DNA of 64,000 bases, from NCBI GenBank assembly GCA_910573745.1, contig CAJSYI010000004.1, forward strand, positions 62,001 through 126,000, read 5' to 3'. This DNA comes from Muribaculaceae bacterium. Lineage in GTDB: Bacteria; Bacteroidota; Bacteroidia; Bacteroidales; Muribaculaceae. The notes under the pieces were generated by a model. The model made no database searches, was not told the DNA's origin, and saw only the letters and a list, made by a program, of their open reading frames with translations. The position numbers and the translations under genes were made by a program. Each line of letters begins with the position of its first letter. Positions within the stretch are counted from its first letter, which is position 1. This document shows, in pieces, positions 25,335 through 35,539 of the stretch.

Positions 25335-25964
25335 ATGGAAATAAAGAATTCCAAATACCTGATAAGCAACGCAGACGTCAACAAGTGTCCTGACACCGAT
25401 GTCCCTGAATATGCCTTCATAGGCCGAAGCAACGTCGGCAAGTCGTCCCTGATAAACATGCTCACACGCAACAAGGGACTCGCAAAGACTTCACAGACTC
25501 CCGGCAAGACATTGCTAATAAACCATTTCTGCATAAACGACGGGGACTGGAACATCGTAGACCTGCCGGGATACGGATATGCCGCAAGAGGCAAAAAGCA
25601 GCGGGAGGAAATCAGGCGCATCATCGAAGACTACATACTCCAACGCCACCAGCTCACTTCCCTTTTCGTGCTGCTCGACATACGCCACAAGCCGCAAGCC
25701 GTAGATCTTGAGTTTCTGCGTTGGCTCGGAGAAAACGGAGTCCCCTTTGCAATCATCTTCACCAAGGCCGACAAACTCAGCAAGACTGCCGGAGAATCCA
25801 ATGTGAGTGCCTACAAAAAGGAACTAATGAAGGAATGGGAAGAGCTTCCGCCGACATTCATCACATCTTCGGAAAAAAAGACAGGACGCGACGAAGTGCT
25901 TGACTATATCGACTCAATAAACATAAGCCTGAAAAAAGCCAAATCACAAGAAACTCCTCTCTAA
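25335..25964 (+). CDS. engB: ribosome biogenesis GTPase EngB (YihA/YsxC)
   Basis: 209 residues, normal length. G1 [10 protein letters not shown]2 TSQTPGKT, G3 DLPGYGYA, G4 TKADK, and G5 SSEKKTG near the end. EngB acts in late large-subunit assembly and is usually essential. Nine bp after lysC and 22 bp before the GtrA-like gene, so likely cotranscribed. Confidence 0.95.
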   Translation: MEIKNSKYLISNADVNKCPDTDVPEYAFIGRSNVGKSSLINMLTRNKGLAKTSQTPGKTLLINHFCINDGDWNIVDLPGYGYAARGKKQREEIRRIIEDYILQRHQLTSLFVLLDIRHKPQAVDLEFLRWLGENGVPFAIIFTKADKLSKTAGESNVSAYKKELMKEWEELPPTFITSSEKKTGRDEVLDYIDSINISLKKAKSQETPL

Positions 25965-25986
25965 CACCATCCATAGCCACGACATC

Positions 25987-26424
25987 ATGAATCTTGAAAA
26001 GCTCATCAACGGAAGAAGCCGTTTTTCGGAAATCATCCGTTTCGGAATAGTAGGAGGAATAGCCACGTTGCTTCAGATTGGCTTGTATTTCGTATTCCTG
26101 CATACCGTCGGCGTAAAACCCGTGATAGCCACCATAATCAGCTACGCGATAAGCTTTGTCTTCAACTTTTTCCTTTCGAGTTATTTCACGTTTCATTCAA
26201 GCCCTAACGCAAAAAAGGGGCTCGGTTTCACGCTCAGCCACCTGTTCAACATGGGCATGCAGACAGGGCTCGTGGCGATTTTCGCAAAGATAATCGGGCC
26301 TTCCCTCGCCATACTCCCGGCCATCGCAATAAGCTTTCCCATAAATTACCTTCTTGTGCGCTTTGCGTTCACGGCCAAGATATTCAAAGGCAGCTCAGAA
26401 AAATCGGGGAAACCCGACTTTTGA
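25987..26424 (+). CDS. GtrA family membrane protein
   Basis: 145 residues with four hydrophobic helices. It begins with the GtrA pattern (EIIRFGIVGGIATLLQIGLY) and has SFVFNFFLSSYFTF in the second half of the fold. GtrA-like proteins help translocate lipid-linked sugars or other glycolipids for envelope glycosylation. No glycosyltransferase partner lies next to it, so the substrate cannot be told. Confidence 0.88.
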   Translation: MNLEKLINGRSRFSEIIRFGIVGGIATLLQIGLYFVFLHTVGVKPVIATIISYAISFVFNFFLSSYFTFHSSPNAKKGLGFTLSHLFNMGMQTGLVAIFAKIIGPSLAILPAIAISFPINYLLVRFAFTAKIFKGSSEKSGKPDF

Positions 26425-26542
26425 CAACAGCACGTGGTCATAGCGGATTTTGGGAAGAGGACATTCGGTTGCCGTGAATCCTTGAACCAGTCGCCGCTAT
26501 GGCAATAAACTGCGGGGATTTGCGTTGTTCAATATGACGTAA

Positions 26543-27937
26543 ATGACGTTTCTGCAAATGAAAATCCTCGCATACATAAACAGGCCATCTGTGTTTTTGC
26601 TGGCTTGTGCCACATATCTTCCCGTAGCAGCCGCCCCGGTGGAAATATCTTCCGGTAATTTCAGCGCAATCACAATAGAACCAGTGCGGGAATCCGGACT
26701 CAACGACATATTCATCGTCAATGAGAGCGGGACAGTATCGGTTTCATACACTGCAACGTCTGCTTCTTCCTCCCCAAAATGGTACAGATATTCCTCTCTC
26801 GGAGGAGGACATGCCGAAGAAATCCAAGGCGTTAGCTACGACGGAAACGTCTCCTCGGTTTCAAATGCCGAAACAGATATGGGATACATCATCGAGGACA
26901 ACGACAACCGCTATTATTTCTGGATAGTTGGATATGGACGTCATCAGTTCTCTGTCAATTCCGTTACGGTATCGGAAGAATCAGGATGCAACCAGACAAT
27001 ACTTGACATTGACGGCTCAGGAGAAGAGATACACTACTACGGCATAAACGGACGACGTTTCACGCTGAGCCGCGAAATCGAAGTCAGTTTCCTGAATCTC
27101 GAATGGGACGACGAACAATCGGATTTCATTCAGACAGAGCAGATCAAGACCATTGAAAGCATCAACCATCAGGTGTTTCTTACGCCTCCGGCTTATTGCA
27201 ACACGGTTTTCACAGTCTCTGGCGATCGCTTTATGAAAGAATGGGGAATAGGGAAAACCATATCTTCCCAACCTTATGTCCCTGTAGCTGTCGATTGCCG
27301 TACCATCGCCGAACAGGTTTCTTCCGGAGACACTGAGAACTCAAACCAAATCAGCGGCGGGACAGAAGGACTCGGAGGCTCAGCTCCGGCGGAAATAAAT
27401 TTTACCGCTTTCATCACTGATGCAGTGATACATACCGAGTGGCAGATGAGCCGGGACGGCAATTTCCAGAACATCGATTACCGTATCAGCGGCCAAGACC
27501 TGAATTTCGTTTTCCGTGACGAAGGCACCATATATGCGCGCTTCGTGGGAAGCAATTCCGACGGTTCCTGCGAGACATACGGCGAGACATATACAGTCAA
27601 CATCGGAGCTTCCGAACTCAAATGCCCCAACGCGTTCTCTCCCGGCGCATCGGAGGGAGTCAACGACGAATGGAAAGTCTCATATCGCTCCATCATCGAA
27701 TTCGAATGCTGGATATTTGACCGTTACGGGACGCAGCTATACCATTTCTCCGACCCTGAAGGCGGTTGGGACGGCAAATACAGAGGAAAGATTGTCAGTC
27801 CCGGCGTGTACTACTATGTGATAAAAGCAAAAGGAGCCGACGGGAAAGAGTACAAGCGGAGCGGCGACATAAACATCATCCGCTCCAAAGGACGCAAAGG
27901 CACATCCGGCGGAGGCGGAGCCGTTCCGACAGAATGA
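26543..27937 (+). CDS. T9SS type B secreted protein (gliding-motility C-terminal domain)
   Basis: 464 residues with an N-terminal signal peptide; the Met at codon 6 (26558) is an alternative start. The middle is beta-rich with no recognised domain. The C-terminus from about residue 365 is a CHU_C/type B sorting domain: PNAFSPGASEGVNDEWKV, then WIFDRYGTQLYHF, GGWDGKYRGK, SPGVYYYVIKAKGADGKEY and the final SGDINIIRSK. This domain directs export through the type IX system; cargo is often large surface or adhesin proteins, and this one is short. A Ser/Gly-rich tail follows. Separate from its neighbours by 118 and 39 bp. Confidence 0.85.
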   Translation: MTFLQMKILAYINRPSVFLLACATYLPVAAAPVEISSGNFSAITIEPVRESGLNDIFIVNESGTVSVSYTATSASSSPKWYRYSSLGGGHAEEIQGVSYDGNVSSVSNAETDMGYIIEDNDNRYYFWIVGYGRHQFSVNSVTVSEESGCNQTILDIDGSGEEIHYYGINGRRFTLSREIEVSFLNLEWDDEQSDFIQTEQIKTIESINHQVFLTPPAYCNTVFTVSGDRFMKEWGIGKTISSQPYVPVAVDCRTIAEQVSSGDTENSNQISGGTEGLGGSAPAEINFTAFITDAVIHTEWQMSRDGNFQNIDYRISGQDLNFVFRDEGTIYARFVGSNSDGSCETYGETYTVNIGASELKCPNAFSPGASEGVNDEWKVSYRSIIEFECWIFDRYGTQLYHFSDPEGGWDGKYRGKIVSPGVYYYVIKAKGADGKEYKRSGDINIIRSKGRKGTSGGGGAVPTE

Positions 27938-27976
27938 TGCAGCCTGCCGTCCCGCTATCAACCAAAGAAACCTTCA

Positions 27977-30829
27977 ATGCAAGACATACGCGACACACCA
28001 TCCGGCAGCGTAGACGTATTCGGTGCCAGAGTGCATAATCTCAAAAACATAGACGTAAGCATACCGCACGGCTCTCTCACCGTAGTAACCGGACTCAGCG
28101 GATGCGGGAAATCTTCGCTCGCTTTCGACACAATATTTGCCGAAGGCCAGCGACGTTATATCGAGACTTTCTCCGCATATGCACGCAATATGCTCGGAAA
28201 CCTCGAACGTCCCGACGTTGACAAAATCACAGGGCTTTCACCCGTAATCAGCATAGAACAAAAGACGGTAAACAAGAATCCTCGTTCCACAATAGGCACC
28301 ACCACTGAAATATACGATTTTTTCCGCCTGCTTTACGCCCGCCTCGGTGAGGCAAGAAGCTACATTTCCGGCCTGCCGATGGTGAAATACAGCAAGGACA
28401 AAATCGTTGACCTTATAGCTGAAAAATATGACGGGAAAAAGATTTATGTGCTTGCTCCTCTTGTCAAAAACAGAAAGGGACATTACAAGGAGCTTTTCGA
28501 GAACCTGCGCAAAAAAGGCTACCTGAATGTGCGCATAGACGGTGAACTGCGGGAACTTTCCTACGGGCTGAAGCTTGACCGATACCGCAACCACTCTGTC
28601 GAGCTTGTCGTGGACAGGCTGAAAGTGAAGGCAGAAGACCTTCAGCGTCTGCGGCAGACCGTGGACGATTCCCTGAAGCAAGGAGACAGACAACTGATGG
28701 TGATGGATATAGAAACCGGAGACGTGCGCCACTACAGCCAACAGCTGATGGATCCCGAAAGCGGCATATCGTATCCAGAGCCTGCACCACACAGTTTCTC
28801 GTTCAACTCACCTCAAGGCGCATGCCGGAGGTGCAAAGGTCTCGGATACGTCAATATTGTGGATTGCGCCAAAATAATCCCCGACGACTCCAAGTCAATC
28901 CACGAGGGCGGAATCACACCGCTCGGGAAATACAAGAATTCCTTGGTTTTCTGGCAAATCGAGGCCATTTGCCGTATGCACGGCACAGACATCAAGAAGC
29001 CAATACGAGACCTTCCGGAAGAAGCCATGGAAGAAATCCTCGGAGGCACAGACGTAAAGCTCGACCTGCGCAATGAGACGCTTTCAACGAGCCGTTATGA
29101 CGTGCCTTATGAAGGACTTGTAAAATACATAGAGATGCAGCAGAGCCTCGATGCCGGCGCAGAAGCCAACAAATGGAGCGGACAGTTCTTTTCACGCACC
29201 GTCTGCCCGGAATGCCTTGGCAACCGGCTCAACAAGGTTTCGCTCCATTATTTCATCGACGGGAAAAGCATAGCTGACGTAGCCAATATGGATCTTTCGG
29301 ATCTTTACGAATGGACTGACGGGCTTGAAGACCGTGTAGACCCGCAACGCCGCAAAGTGGCGGAAGAAGTGCTGAAGGAAATACGCAGCCGCCTCGGATT
29401 CCTCCTTGACGTAGGCCTCCACTATCTTTCCCTCAACCGTTCATCCTCTTCGCTGAGCGGCGGAGAAAGCCAACGCATCAGACTGGCCACCCAGATCGGT
29501 TCGCAGCTGGTCAACGTGCTTTACATCCTTGACGAGCCGTCCATCGGACTGCATCAGCGAGACAACGTGAGACTTATAGAGTCTTTGAAGAAGCTTCGCG
29601 ACATCGGCAACACGATAATTGTCGTTGAGCATGACAAAGATATAATGGAACACGCCGACTACATAGTGGACATAGGCCCCGGCGCAGGACGAAAAGGCGG
29701 ACAGGTGGTGTTCCAAGGCACACCTAAGGCCATGCTCGAAGCAAAAACTTTGACTTCCGACTACATCTCCGGCCGCAAAATGATTGAAATTCCAAAGCAA
29801 CGACGCGAAGGAAACGGCAAGACTCTCGAAATAAAGGGCGCGTCGGGACATAACCTTAAGAATGTAGACCTTAAGCTGCCGCTCGGAAAGTTCATTTGCA
29901 TTACCGGGGTCAGCGGCTCCGGCAAGTCGAGCCTTATAAACGGGACTCTGCATCCCATCCTAAGCAAACACATATACCGCTCAATCGCCGAACCGCTTCC
30001 CTACCGGGAAGTGTCCGGCCTGGAGAATATCGACAAGGTCGTTACAGTAGACCAGTCGCCGCTCGGCAAGTCTCCGCGATCCAATCCGGCCACATACACC
30101 GGGGTCTTCGCAGACATCCGCAAGCTCTTCGTGTCGCTCCCCGACGCAAAACTGAGGGGATACAAACCCGGACGCTTCTCCTTCAACGTTGCTGGCGGAC
30201 GATGCGAGACATGCAAAGGCAACGGCTACAGGACCATTGAGATGAACTTCCTCCCTGACGTGCTCGTCCCCTGCGAGGAATGCCACGGAAAACGCTACAA
30301 CCGTGAGACGCTTGAAGTGCGCTTCAAGGGCAAATCAATAGCCGACGTGCTCGATATGACAGTCAACCAGGCCGTGGAATTCTTCGAGAACGTCCCTGCA
30401 ATACTTAAGAAAATAAAAGTCCTTCAGGAAATAGGCCTCGGATACATAAAGCTCGGACAGCCATCAAGCACTCTCAGCGGGGGAGAGAACCAACGAGTGA
30501 AACTTGCCACAGAGCTTGCCAAAAAAGACACCGGGAAAACGCTCTTCATTCTCGACGAACCGACCACCGGCCTTCATTTTGAGGACATTCGCGTACTGCT
30601 CGGCGTAATCAAAAAAATAACCGACCGGGGAAACACGATGGTAGTGATCGAACACAACCTCGATGTCATAAAGTCTGCCGACTATATAATCGACCTCGGT
30701 CCGGAAGGCGGGCGCGAAGGCGGACGGATCATAGCCGAGGGCACGCCAGAGGAAGTGGCCAGCCTCGACACAAACACGGCTCTCTTTCTGCGTGCAGAGC
30801 TGCAGGAGGGGGTTGCGCAACTTGAATAA
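27977..30829 (+). CDS. uvrA: excinuclease ABC subunit A (canonical)
   Basis: 950 residues, the usual full length. First Walker [11 protein letters not shown] (about 37), the UvrB-contact region starting [14 protein letters not shown], first zinc module ([17 protein letters not shown]), signature [13 protein letters not shown] with [11 protein letters not shown]. Second Walker [11 protein letters not shown], then [20 protein letters not shown], second zinc module ([17 protein letters not shown]), signature [13 protein letters not shown] and LDEPTTGLH. With UvrB it finds bulky DNA lesions. It matches canonical UvrA far better than the paralog at the left edge. No uvrB or uvrC is in the window. 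Confidence 0.96.
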   Translation: MQDIRDTPSGSVDVFGARVHNLKNIDVSIPHGSLTVVTGLSGCGKSSLAFDTIFAEGQRRYIETFSAYARNMLGNLERPDVDKITGLSPVISIEQKTVNKNPRSTIGTTTEIYDFFRLLYARLGEARSYISGLPMVKYSKDKIVDLIAEKYDGKKIYVLAPLVKNRKGHYKELFENLRKKGYLNVRIDGELRELSYGLKLDRYRNHSVELVVDRLKVKAEDLQRLRQTVDDSLKQGDRQLMVMDIETGDVRHYSQQLMDPESGISYPEPAPHSFSFNSPQGACRRCKGLGYVNIVDCAKIIPDDSKSIHEGGITPLGKYKNSLVFWQIEAICRMHGTDIKKPIRDLPEEAMEEILGGTDVKLDLRNETLSTSRYDVPYEGLVKYIEMQQSLDAGAEANKWSGQFFSRTVCPECLGNRLNKVSLHYFIDGKSIADVANMDLSDLYEWTDGLEDRVDPQRRKVAEEVLKEIRSRLGFLLDVGLHYLSLNRSSSSLSGGESQRIRLATQIGSQLVNVLYILDEPSIGLHQRDNVRLIESLKKLRDIGNTIIVVEHDKDIMEHADYIVDIGPGAGRKGGQVVFQGTPKAMLEAKTLTSDYISGRKMIEIPKQRREGNGKTLEIKGASGHNLKNVDLKLPLGKFICITGVSGSGKSSLINGTLHPILSKHIYRSIAEPLPYREVSGLENIDKVVTVDQSPLGKSPRSNPATYTGVFADIRKLFVSLPDAKLRGYKPGRFSFNVAGGRCETCKGNGYRTIEMNFLPDVLVPCEECHGKRYNRETLEVRFKGKSIADVLDMTVNQAVEFFENVPAILKKIKVLQEIGLGYIKLGQPSSTLSGGENQRVKLATELAKKDTGKTLFILDEPTTGLHFEDIRVLLGVIKKITDRGNTMVVIEHNLDVIKSADYIIDLGPEGGREGGRIIAEGTPEEVASLDTNTALFLRAELQEGVAQLE

Positions 30830-30843
30830 AATGACTAACTTTG
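30813..30843 (+). promoter_or_regulatory. promoter of the M3 peptidase gene
   Basis: -33 TTG (30813-30815), 20 nt, -7 TAACTTTG (30836-30843). It overlaps the last codons of uvrA. Confidence 0.6.
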
Positions 30844-30875
30844 TGAAATAAATATTTTACCGACATCCCACACGA

Positions 30876-33014
30876 ATGAAAAAATTGTTTTTCAGCACAT
30901 TGACTGCTATGACTCTTTCTATGTTCGCTGCCCCTGCAACTGCATCGGCAGCCAATCCGCTCGTGGAGTCATCAAAAGCTCCTTTCGAGACTGTACCTTT
31001 CAACGTCATAACCCCTCAGGATTATGAAAACGCAATCATGGAAGGCATCAGACTCCAGAACCAGGAAATCAGTGCCATAACAAGACAACGGTCAACCCCG
31101 ACCTTCGAGAACACGATTGCGGCCCTTGACAGGTCTGGCAAAGTACTCAACAAGGCCGTGCTTGCATTGTCCAACGTAGAACACGCGGTAGGCGACACCG
31201 TACTGATGAACATCATGACAAAAGTAACGCCTGTGCTATCTGAGCATTCTGCCGAAATAATGCTTAATGAACCGCTGTGGCAACGTGTCAAAGAGGTGTA
31301 CGACCGCAGAGACCAACGGAATGACCTCACTCCTGAAGAACAAAGACTCATAAACGAGACTTACCAGAACTTTGTAGAATCAGGAGCTTCGCTCGAAGGC
31401 AAGGATCGTGAACGATACAAAACACTGGTCAAGGAACTTTCAGACCTTACGCTTCGCTTCGCACAGAACATCACAAACGGCATGAAAGCACCTGAAAGAA
31501 GACTCTGGGTAAAGGCCGACCAGCTCGGAGGGCTTCCGGAATCAATCATAGCTGCGGCAAGAGCCGAAGCCAAGGAAATGATTGAAGCCGAGGGAAAGAC
31601 CGATGACGGCTCAATGTACGTTTTCACTGTCTTCGCCCCATCCTACGGGCCTTTTATGAAGTATTCCACCAACCGGGACTTAAGGGAATCGCTATACCGC
31701 CTCTACAACTCACGCAACAACGGAGGCGAATTTGACAATACTCAAATACTTAAAGACATTGCCAATGTCCGTCTCGAAATAGCCAAGATATTCGGATGCA
31801 AGAACTTTGCCGAATATCAGCTCAAGCGCACCATGGCCGGGACTCCTGAAACCGTAGAAAAATTCCTTGCGCAGCTCAACGAGGCTTACAATCCGGCCAT
31901 GAAAGCCGAACTGAAGGAAATAGAAGATTTCGCACGTAAGACTGAGGGCGCCGACTTCAAGCTGATGCCTTGGGACTATTCCTTCTGGGCCGACAAGCTC
32001 AAAAATGAACGATATGCGTTCAATGATGAGGACATGAAGCCTTACTTTGAACTGAACCATACCATAAAAGGAGTTTTCGGACTCGCTGAAAAGCTCTACG
32101 GATACAAATTCAAGGAGAACAAGAACATACCCGTATATCATCCTGACGTGAAAGCATACGAGGTATACGACGGCAAGAACCTGATAGGCATCCTTTACGC
32201 AGATTTCTATTTCCGTCCCGGCAAAGCCCCCGGTGCATGGATGACTGAATTCCGCCCCGAATCCAAAGATGATGAAGGGAAAAAGACGATTCCGCTCATT
32301 TCAATCGTTTGCAATTTCTCTAAACCTGTTGGCAACGAAGCGGTACTTCTCACGCCGATGGAAGTGGAGACATTCCTTCACGAGTTCGGACATGCACTCC
32401 ACGGATTGTCGGCCGACACCAAATACTCTTCGCTCAGCGGCACCAACGTTTACCATGATTTCGTAGAGCTTTTCTCCCAGTTCAATGAGAATTATCTGAC
32501 CGAAAAGAAGTTCCTCGACGGATTCGCCAAGCATTACAAGACCGGCAAGGCCATGCCTCAGGAACTCATCGACAAGTTCGTGAGGGCTTCACGATTCGGA
32601 GCGGCATACGCATGCCTGCGCCAATTGGGCTTCGGCTACCTTGACATGGCTTACTACACCATAGATAATCCTCTTCGCGCATCAACCGACATCGAGGCTT
32701 TCGAAAAGAATGCCCAAGAGCCTGTACGCGTATTCGATGCAGTGGAAGGATGCATGTCCTCACCATCTTTCGGCCACATCTTCTCCGGCGGATACGCATC
32801 GGGATATTACGGCTACAAGTGGGCCGAGATGCTTGACGCCGATGCTTTTGCAGCATTCAAGGAAAAGGGGATATTCGACAAAGCCACTGCCAAGAAATTC
32901 CAGAAGATGCTCCGCAGCGGCGGCACAATAGACCCTATGGAGCTTTATATAGAGTTCCGTGGTCAGAAACCGACAATCGATGCACTGCTTGAGCGCGACG
33001 GCTTGAAGCAATGA
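30876..33014 (+). CDS. M3 family metallopeptidase (peptidyl-dipeptidase Dcp-like)
   Basis: 712 residues with a signal peptide (MKKLFFSTLTAMTLSMFAAP, Ala-rich cleavage site). The zinc motif HEFGH is at 502-506, with the third ligand probably Glu531 (DFVELFSQ). The family's C-terminal fingerprint FSGGYASGYYGYKWAEM is intact. M3 enzymes clip oligopeptides within a closed cavity; a signal peptide points to periplasmic peptide use, as for Dcp of Gram-negative bacteria. It has its own promoter and a terminator at 33041. Confidence 0.93.
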   Translation: MKKLFFSTLTAMTLSMFAAPATASAANPLVESSKAPFETVPFNVITPQDYENAIMEGIRLQNQEISAITRQRSTPTFENTIAALDRSGKVLNKAVLALSNVEHAVGDTVLMNIMTKVTPVLSEHSAEIMLNEPLWQRVKEVYDRRDQRNDLTPEEQRLINETYQNFVESGASLEGKDRERYKTLVKELSDLTLRFAQNITNGMKAPERRLWVKADQLGGLPESIIAAARAEAKEMIEAEGKTDDGSMYVFTVFAPSYGPFMKYSTNRDLRESLYRLYNSRNNGGEFDNTQILKDIANVRLEIAKIFGCKNFAEYQLKRTMAGTPETVEKFLAQLNEAYNPAMKAELKEIEDFARKTEGADFKLMPWDYSFWADKLKNERYAFNDEDMKPYFELNHTIKGVFGLAEKLYGYKFKENKNIPVYHPDVKAYEVYDGKNLIGILYADFYFRPGKAPGAWMTEFRPESKDDEGKKTIPLISIVCNFSKPVGNEAVLLTPMEVETFLHEFGHALHGLSADTKYSSLSGTNVYHDFVELFSQFNENYLTEKKFLDGFAKHYKTGKAMPQELIDKFVRASRFGAAYACLRQLGFGYLDMAYYTIDNPLRASTDIEAFEKNAQEPVRVFDAVEGCMSSPSFGHIFSGGYASGYYGYKWAEMLDADAFAAFKEKGIFDKATAKKFQKMLRSGGTIDPMELYIEFRGQKPTIDALLERDGLKQ

Positions 33015-33040
33015 GCAGCTTGACATAACGACAAATAATC

Positions 33041-33100
33041 CGGAGAAAGCACTGAGCAATAAGGCAAAAAGCTCAACCAAAAGTGCTTTCTCCGTTTATT
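33041..33100 (+). terminator. terminator of the M3 peptidase gene
   Basis: CGGAGAAAGCACT (33041-33053) and its exact complement (33082-33094) form a 13-bp stem followed by TTTATT, 26 bp after the stop. Confidence 0.7.
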
Positions 33101-33125
33101 GTAGACGCTATATAGCCAAACACCC

Positions 33126-34550
33126 TTGATATTCAACAGCTTCGCATATCTGCTATTTCTGCCTGCAGTCTTTCTCATCTACTGGCTTGTCTGCAGAAAC
33201 CGCAACTCCCGCAATTGGTTCATTGTAGGGGCAAGCTGGTTCTTCTACGGATGGTGGAGCTGGAAGTTCCTGTCATTGTTGATATTGTCCACTGTGTGCA
33301 GCTTTGCGAGCGGACTGCTGATAGGAAAGATGCTTGACGGACAAAAAAGGAAAAAAGCAAAGATTTTCCTGACTGCAAACATCATCCTTAACCTCGGGGT
33401 TTTGTTCCTCTTCAAGTATTTTGATTTCTTCACTTCATCTTTTACGGCTCTCTTCGACGCTTTCGGAATCCACCTCGATTGGGTTTCGCTCAACCTGGTT
33501 CTTCCAATAGGGATTTCGTTCTATACGTTCCAGGCATTGAGCTATTCCATCGACGTTTATCGCGGCGATATGGCACCTACGCGCGATGCAGGTGCTTTTT
33601 TCGCCTATATCAGCTTCTTCCCCCAGCTTGTGGCCGGTCCGATAGAGAGAGCCACCAATCTGATTCCCCAATTCTCCCGGGTTCAGACGTTTTCATATTC
33701 CGACGGAGTGGAGGGAATGAAGATGATACTTTGGGGGCTTTTCAAGAAAATGCTCGTGGCCGACAACTGTGCCATTGCGGCCAATTACGTGTTCGGGAAT
33801 TATGAAAATGTCGGAAGCCTTACGCTTTGGTACGGTGTTTTCATGTTTTCAATGCAGATTTACGGAGATTTCTCAGGTTACAGCGACATAGCCATAGGCT
33901 CCGCCCGTCTGTTCGGAATCCGCTTGATGCAGAATTTCCACACGCCTTATTTTTCGCGCTCCATTAAAGAGTTTTGGAGACGATGGCACATATCTCTTTC
34001 TTCGTGGCTCCGGGATTATCTTTATTATCCGCTTGGAGGGAGCCGGTGCGGAAAGCACAGACACGCACGAAACCTGTTTATCGTGTTTCTCGCAAGCGGG
34101 CTATGGCACGGGGCAAACTTAACATTCCTGTGCTGGGGTGCATACCAAGCCATTTTCATAATTCCCGGAATATATCTGAAAAGACTCGGCAAAGTTGACG
34201 TAAACTACTCACGGGCAAAGCATTTAGCCGCGATATTCTGTACATTCATAATAGTCATGATCGGATGGATGGTTTTTCGCGCTCCGGATATGTCTACAGC
34301 GGCGGATTTCCTGATTCGTATGTTCTCTGGCATTGCAGGAAACAACCTTCCTGAAAAGAGTGCACTTATCTGGGTAGCAGCCCTTCTGTCATCAGACTTC
34401 TTTATGCAAGACAGAAGGCACGGTCTGGATTTCCCTGAGAAAGGAATATGGAAATACAGAGCCTTCAGATGGTTGACATACGTGATTCTGTTTATGGCAG
34501 TGCTGATATTTTCCGGATCAGAAAAACAATTCATCTACTTCCAATTCTGA
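33126..34550 (+). CDS. MBOAT family O-acyltransferase
   Basis: 474 residues beginning at TTG; the N-terminus IFNSFAYLLFLPAVFLIYW matches where bacterial MBOAT proteins start and no nearby ATG or GTG is in frame, so UUG is likely the true start. About 10-12 membrane helices. Family signatures: QLVAGPIERA, DFSGYSDIAIGSARLFGI, the RRWHISLSSWLRDYLYYPLGG block, and the catalytic His in FLASGLWHGANLTF. Such proteins (AlgI/DltB/PatA-like) transfer acyl groups to extracytoplasmic glycans, working with an SGNH partner; the next gene looks like that partner. Confidence 0.92.
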   Translation: MIFNSFAYLLFLPAVFLIYWLVCRNRNSRNWFIVGASWFFYGWWSWKFLSLLILSTVCSFASGLLIGKMLDGQKRKKAKIFLTANIILNLGVLFLFKYFDFFTSSFTALFDAFGIHLDWVSLNLVLPIGISFYTFQALSYSIDVYRGDMAPTRDAGAFFAYISFFPQLVAGPIERATNLIPQFSRVQTFSYSDGVEGMKMILWGLFKKMLVADNCAIAANYVFGNYENVGSLTLWYGVFMFSMQIYGDFSGYSDIAIGSARLFGIRLMQNFHTPYFSRSIKEFWRRWHISLSSWLRDYLYYPLGGSRCGKHRHARNLFIVFLASGLWHGANLTFLCWGAYQAIFIIPGIYLKRLGKVDVNYSRAKHLAAIFCTFIIVMIGWMVFRAPDMSTAADFLIRMFSGIAGNNLPEKSALIWVAALLSSDFFMQDRRHGLDFPEKGIWKYRAFRWLTYVILFMAVLIFSGSEKQFIYFQF

Positions 34551-34625
34551 TGCACGATGAAAAAGTTTCTGCTCAACATATAGGCATTTTCCGCCATCAT
34601 ACTCGCTCTTCTGTGCATCGGCGAA

Positions 34626-35456
34626 GTGTCCGTCCGCTCAATCCCGAATCCTTATTCCACAAAAAAGAAAGCCATCAGGGACTTAGGCAAAACCACTGAA
34701 ACCATAGTCCTCGGAAGCTCGCATTCCTACTATGGAATAATCACAGACAGCCTTGAGAATGCCTTGAATCTTGCATGTGTGTCTCAGATATACGAATATG
34801 ACTACAGGATACTGGGAAAATACATCAATGAATTCCCTAATCTGAAGAACGCAATCATTGTCGTGTCTTATTTTTCCTTTTTCGAGCCGCCTTTTGAAAG
34901 AGGATACTGGGAAAGCGAGATTTATTACAAAATATACCTTGACATCGACAAATACCCGGACTATTCCTACAGGAACTTTGAACTATCCCACTTTGAGTCT
35001 TATTCCGGCAAACTGTCCAAAAAGCTGATGAACAAACCTCTTCCGGCAACTTCTCCCGCCGGATTCGGACTTGACTTCAGACATTCAAATCCTGTTACTC
35101 CTGAAGCGGGCAGAGACAGGGCCGAAGGACATTCAACAATGCCACTCGGATATGAAACATACAACCGGAATTATTTTGAAGCACTGATTAAAACATGCAT
35201 AGAGCGCAACGTAACCCCGATCCTCATTACAGTTCCGGCACACAAACACTATTACGAAGCCTTCAACCCGGCACAGCATGAACGTATGCAGCTTATTATC
35301 AGACAATACTGCAATAAATACGGAATAAAGCACTACGATTTCCTCAAAGACAAAAGGTTTGACGACGCGGATTTCTACGACCAAGACCATCTGTGCCAGA
35401 ATGGGGCAAAAAAGTTCACCCGGATAATCAAGGAAATACTGTCCGAAACCAAATAG
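34626..35456 (+). CDS. SGNH-hydrolase-like partner of the MBOAT protein; 5' end broken by an amber codon
   Basis: 276 residues from GTG at 34626. Motifs of an SGNH/GDSL-like fold: LGSSHSYYGI (catalytic Ser region) and DQDHLCQNGAKKF (Asp...His block). These partner MBOATs in AlgJ/DltD-style acylation. The natural start appears to be the ATG at 34557: from there the frame reads MKKFLLNI, then TAG (34581-34583), then AFSAIILALLCIGEV in the same frame, together one membrane anchor. So either the anchor is lost by a nonsense mutation, or the amber is read through, or a shorter soluble form is made. The body of the protein looks intact. Confidence 0.75.
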   Translation: MSVRSIPNPYSTKKKAIRDLGKTTETIVLGSSHSYYGIITDSLENALNLACVSQIYEYDYRILGKYINEFPNLKNAIIVVSYFSFFEPPFERGYWESEIYYKIYLDIDKYPDYSYRNFELSHFESYSGKLSKKLMNKPLPATSPAGFGLDFRHSNPVTPEAGRDRAEGHSTMPLGYETYNRNYFEALIKTCIERNVTPILITVPAHKHYYEAFNPAQHERMQLIIRQYCNKYGIKHYDFLKDKRFDDADFYDQDHLCQNGAKKFTRIIKEILSETK

Positions 35457-35539
35457 ATTCAGAATTGAACATTTGATGGTGTGGCTTGTATTGCATATAG
35501 ATGCTTGCATCGAACCACAAAATTTAACAAAAACTTCAA

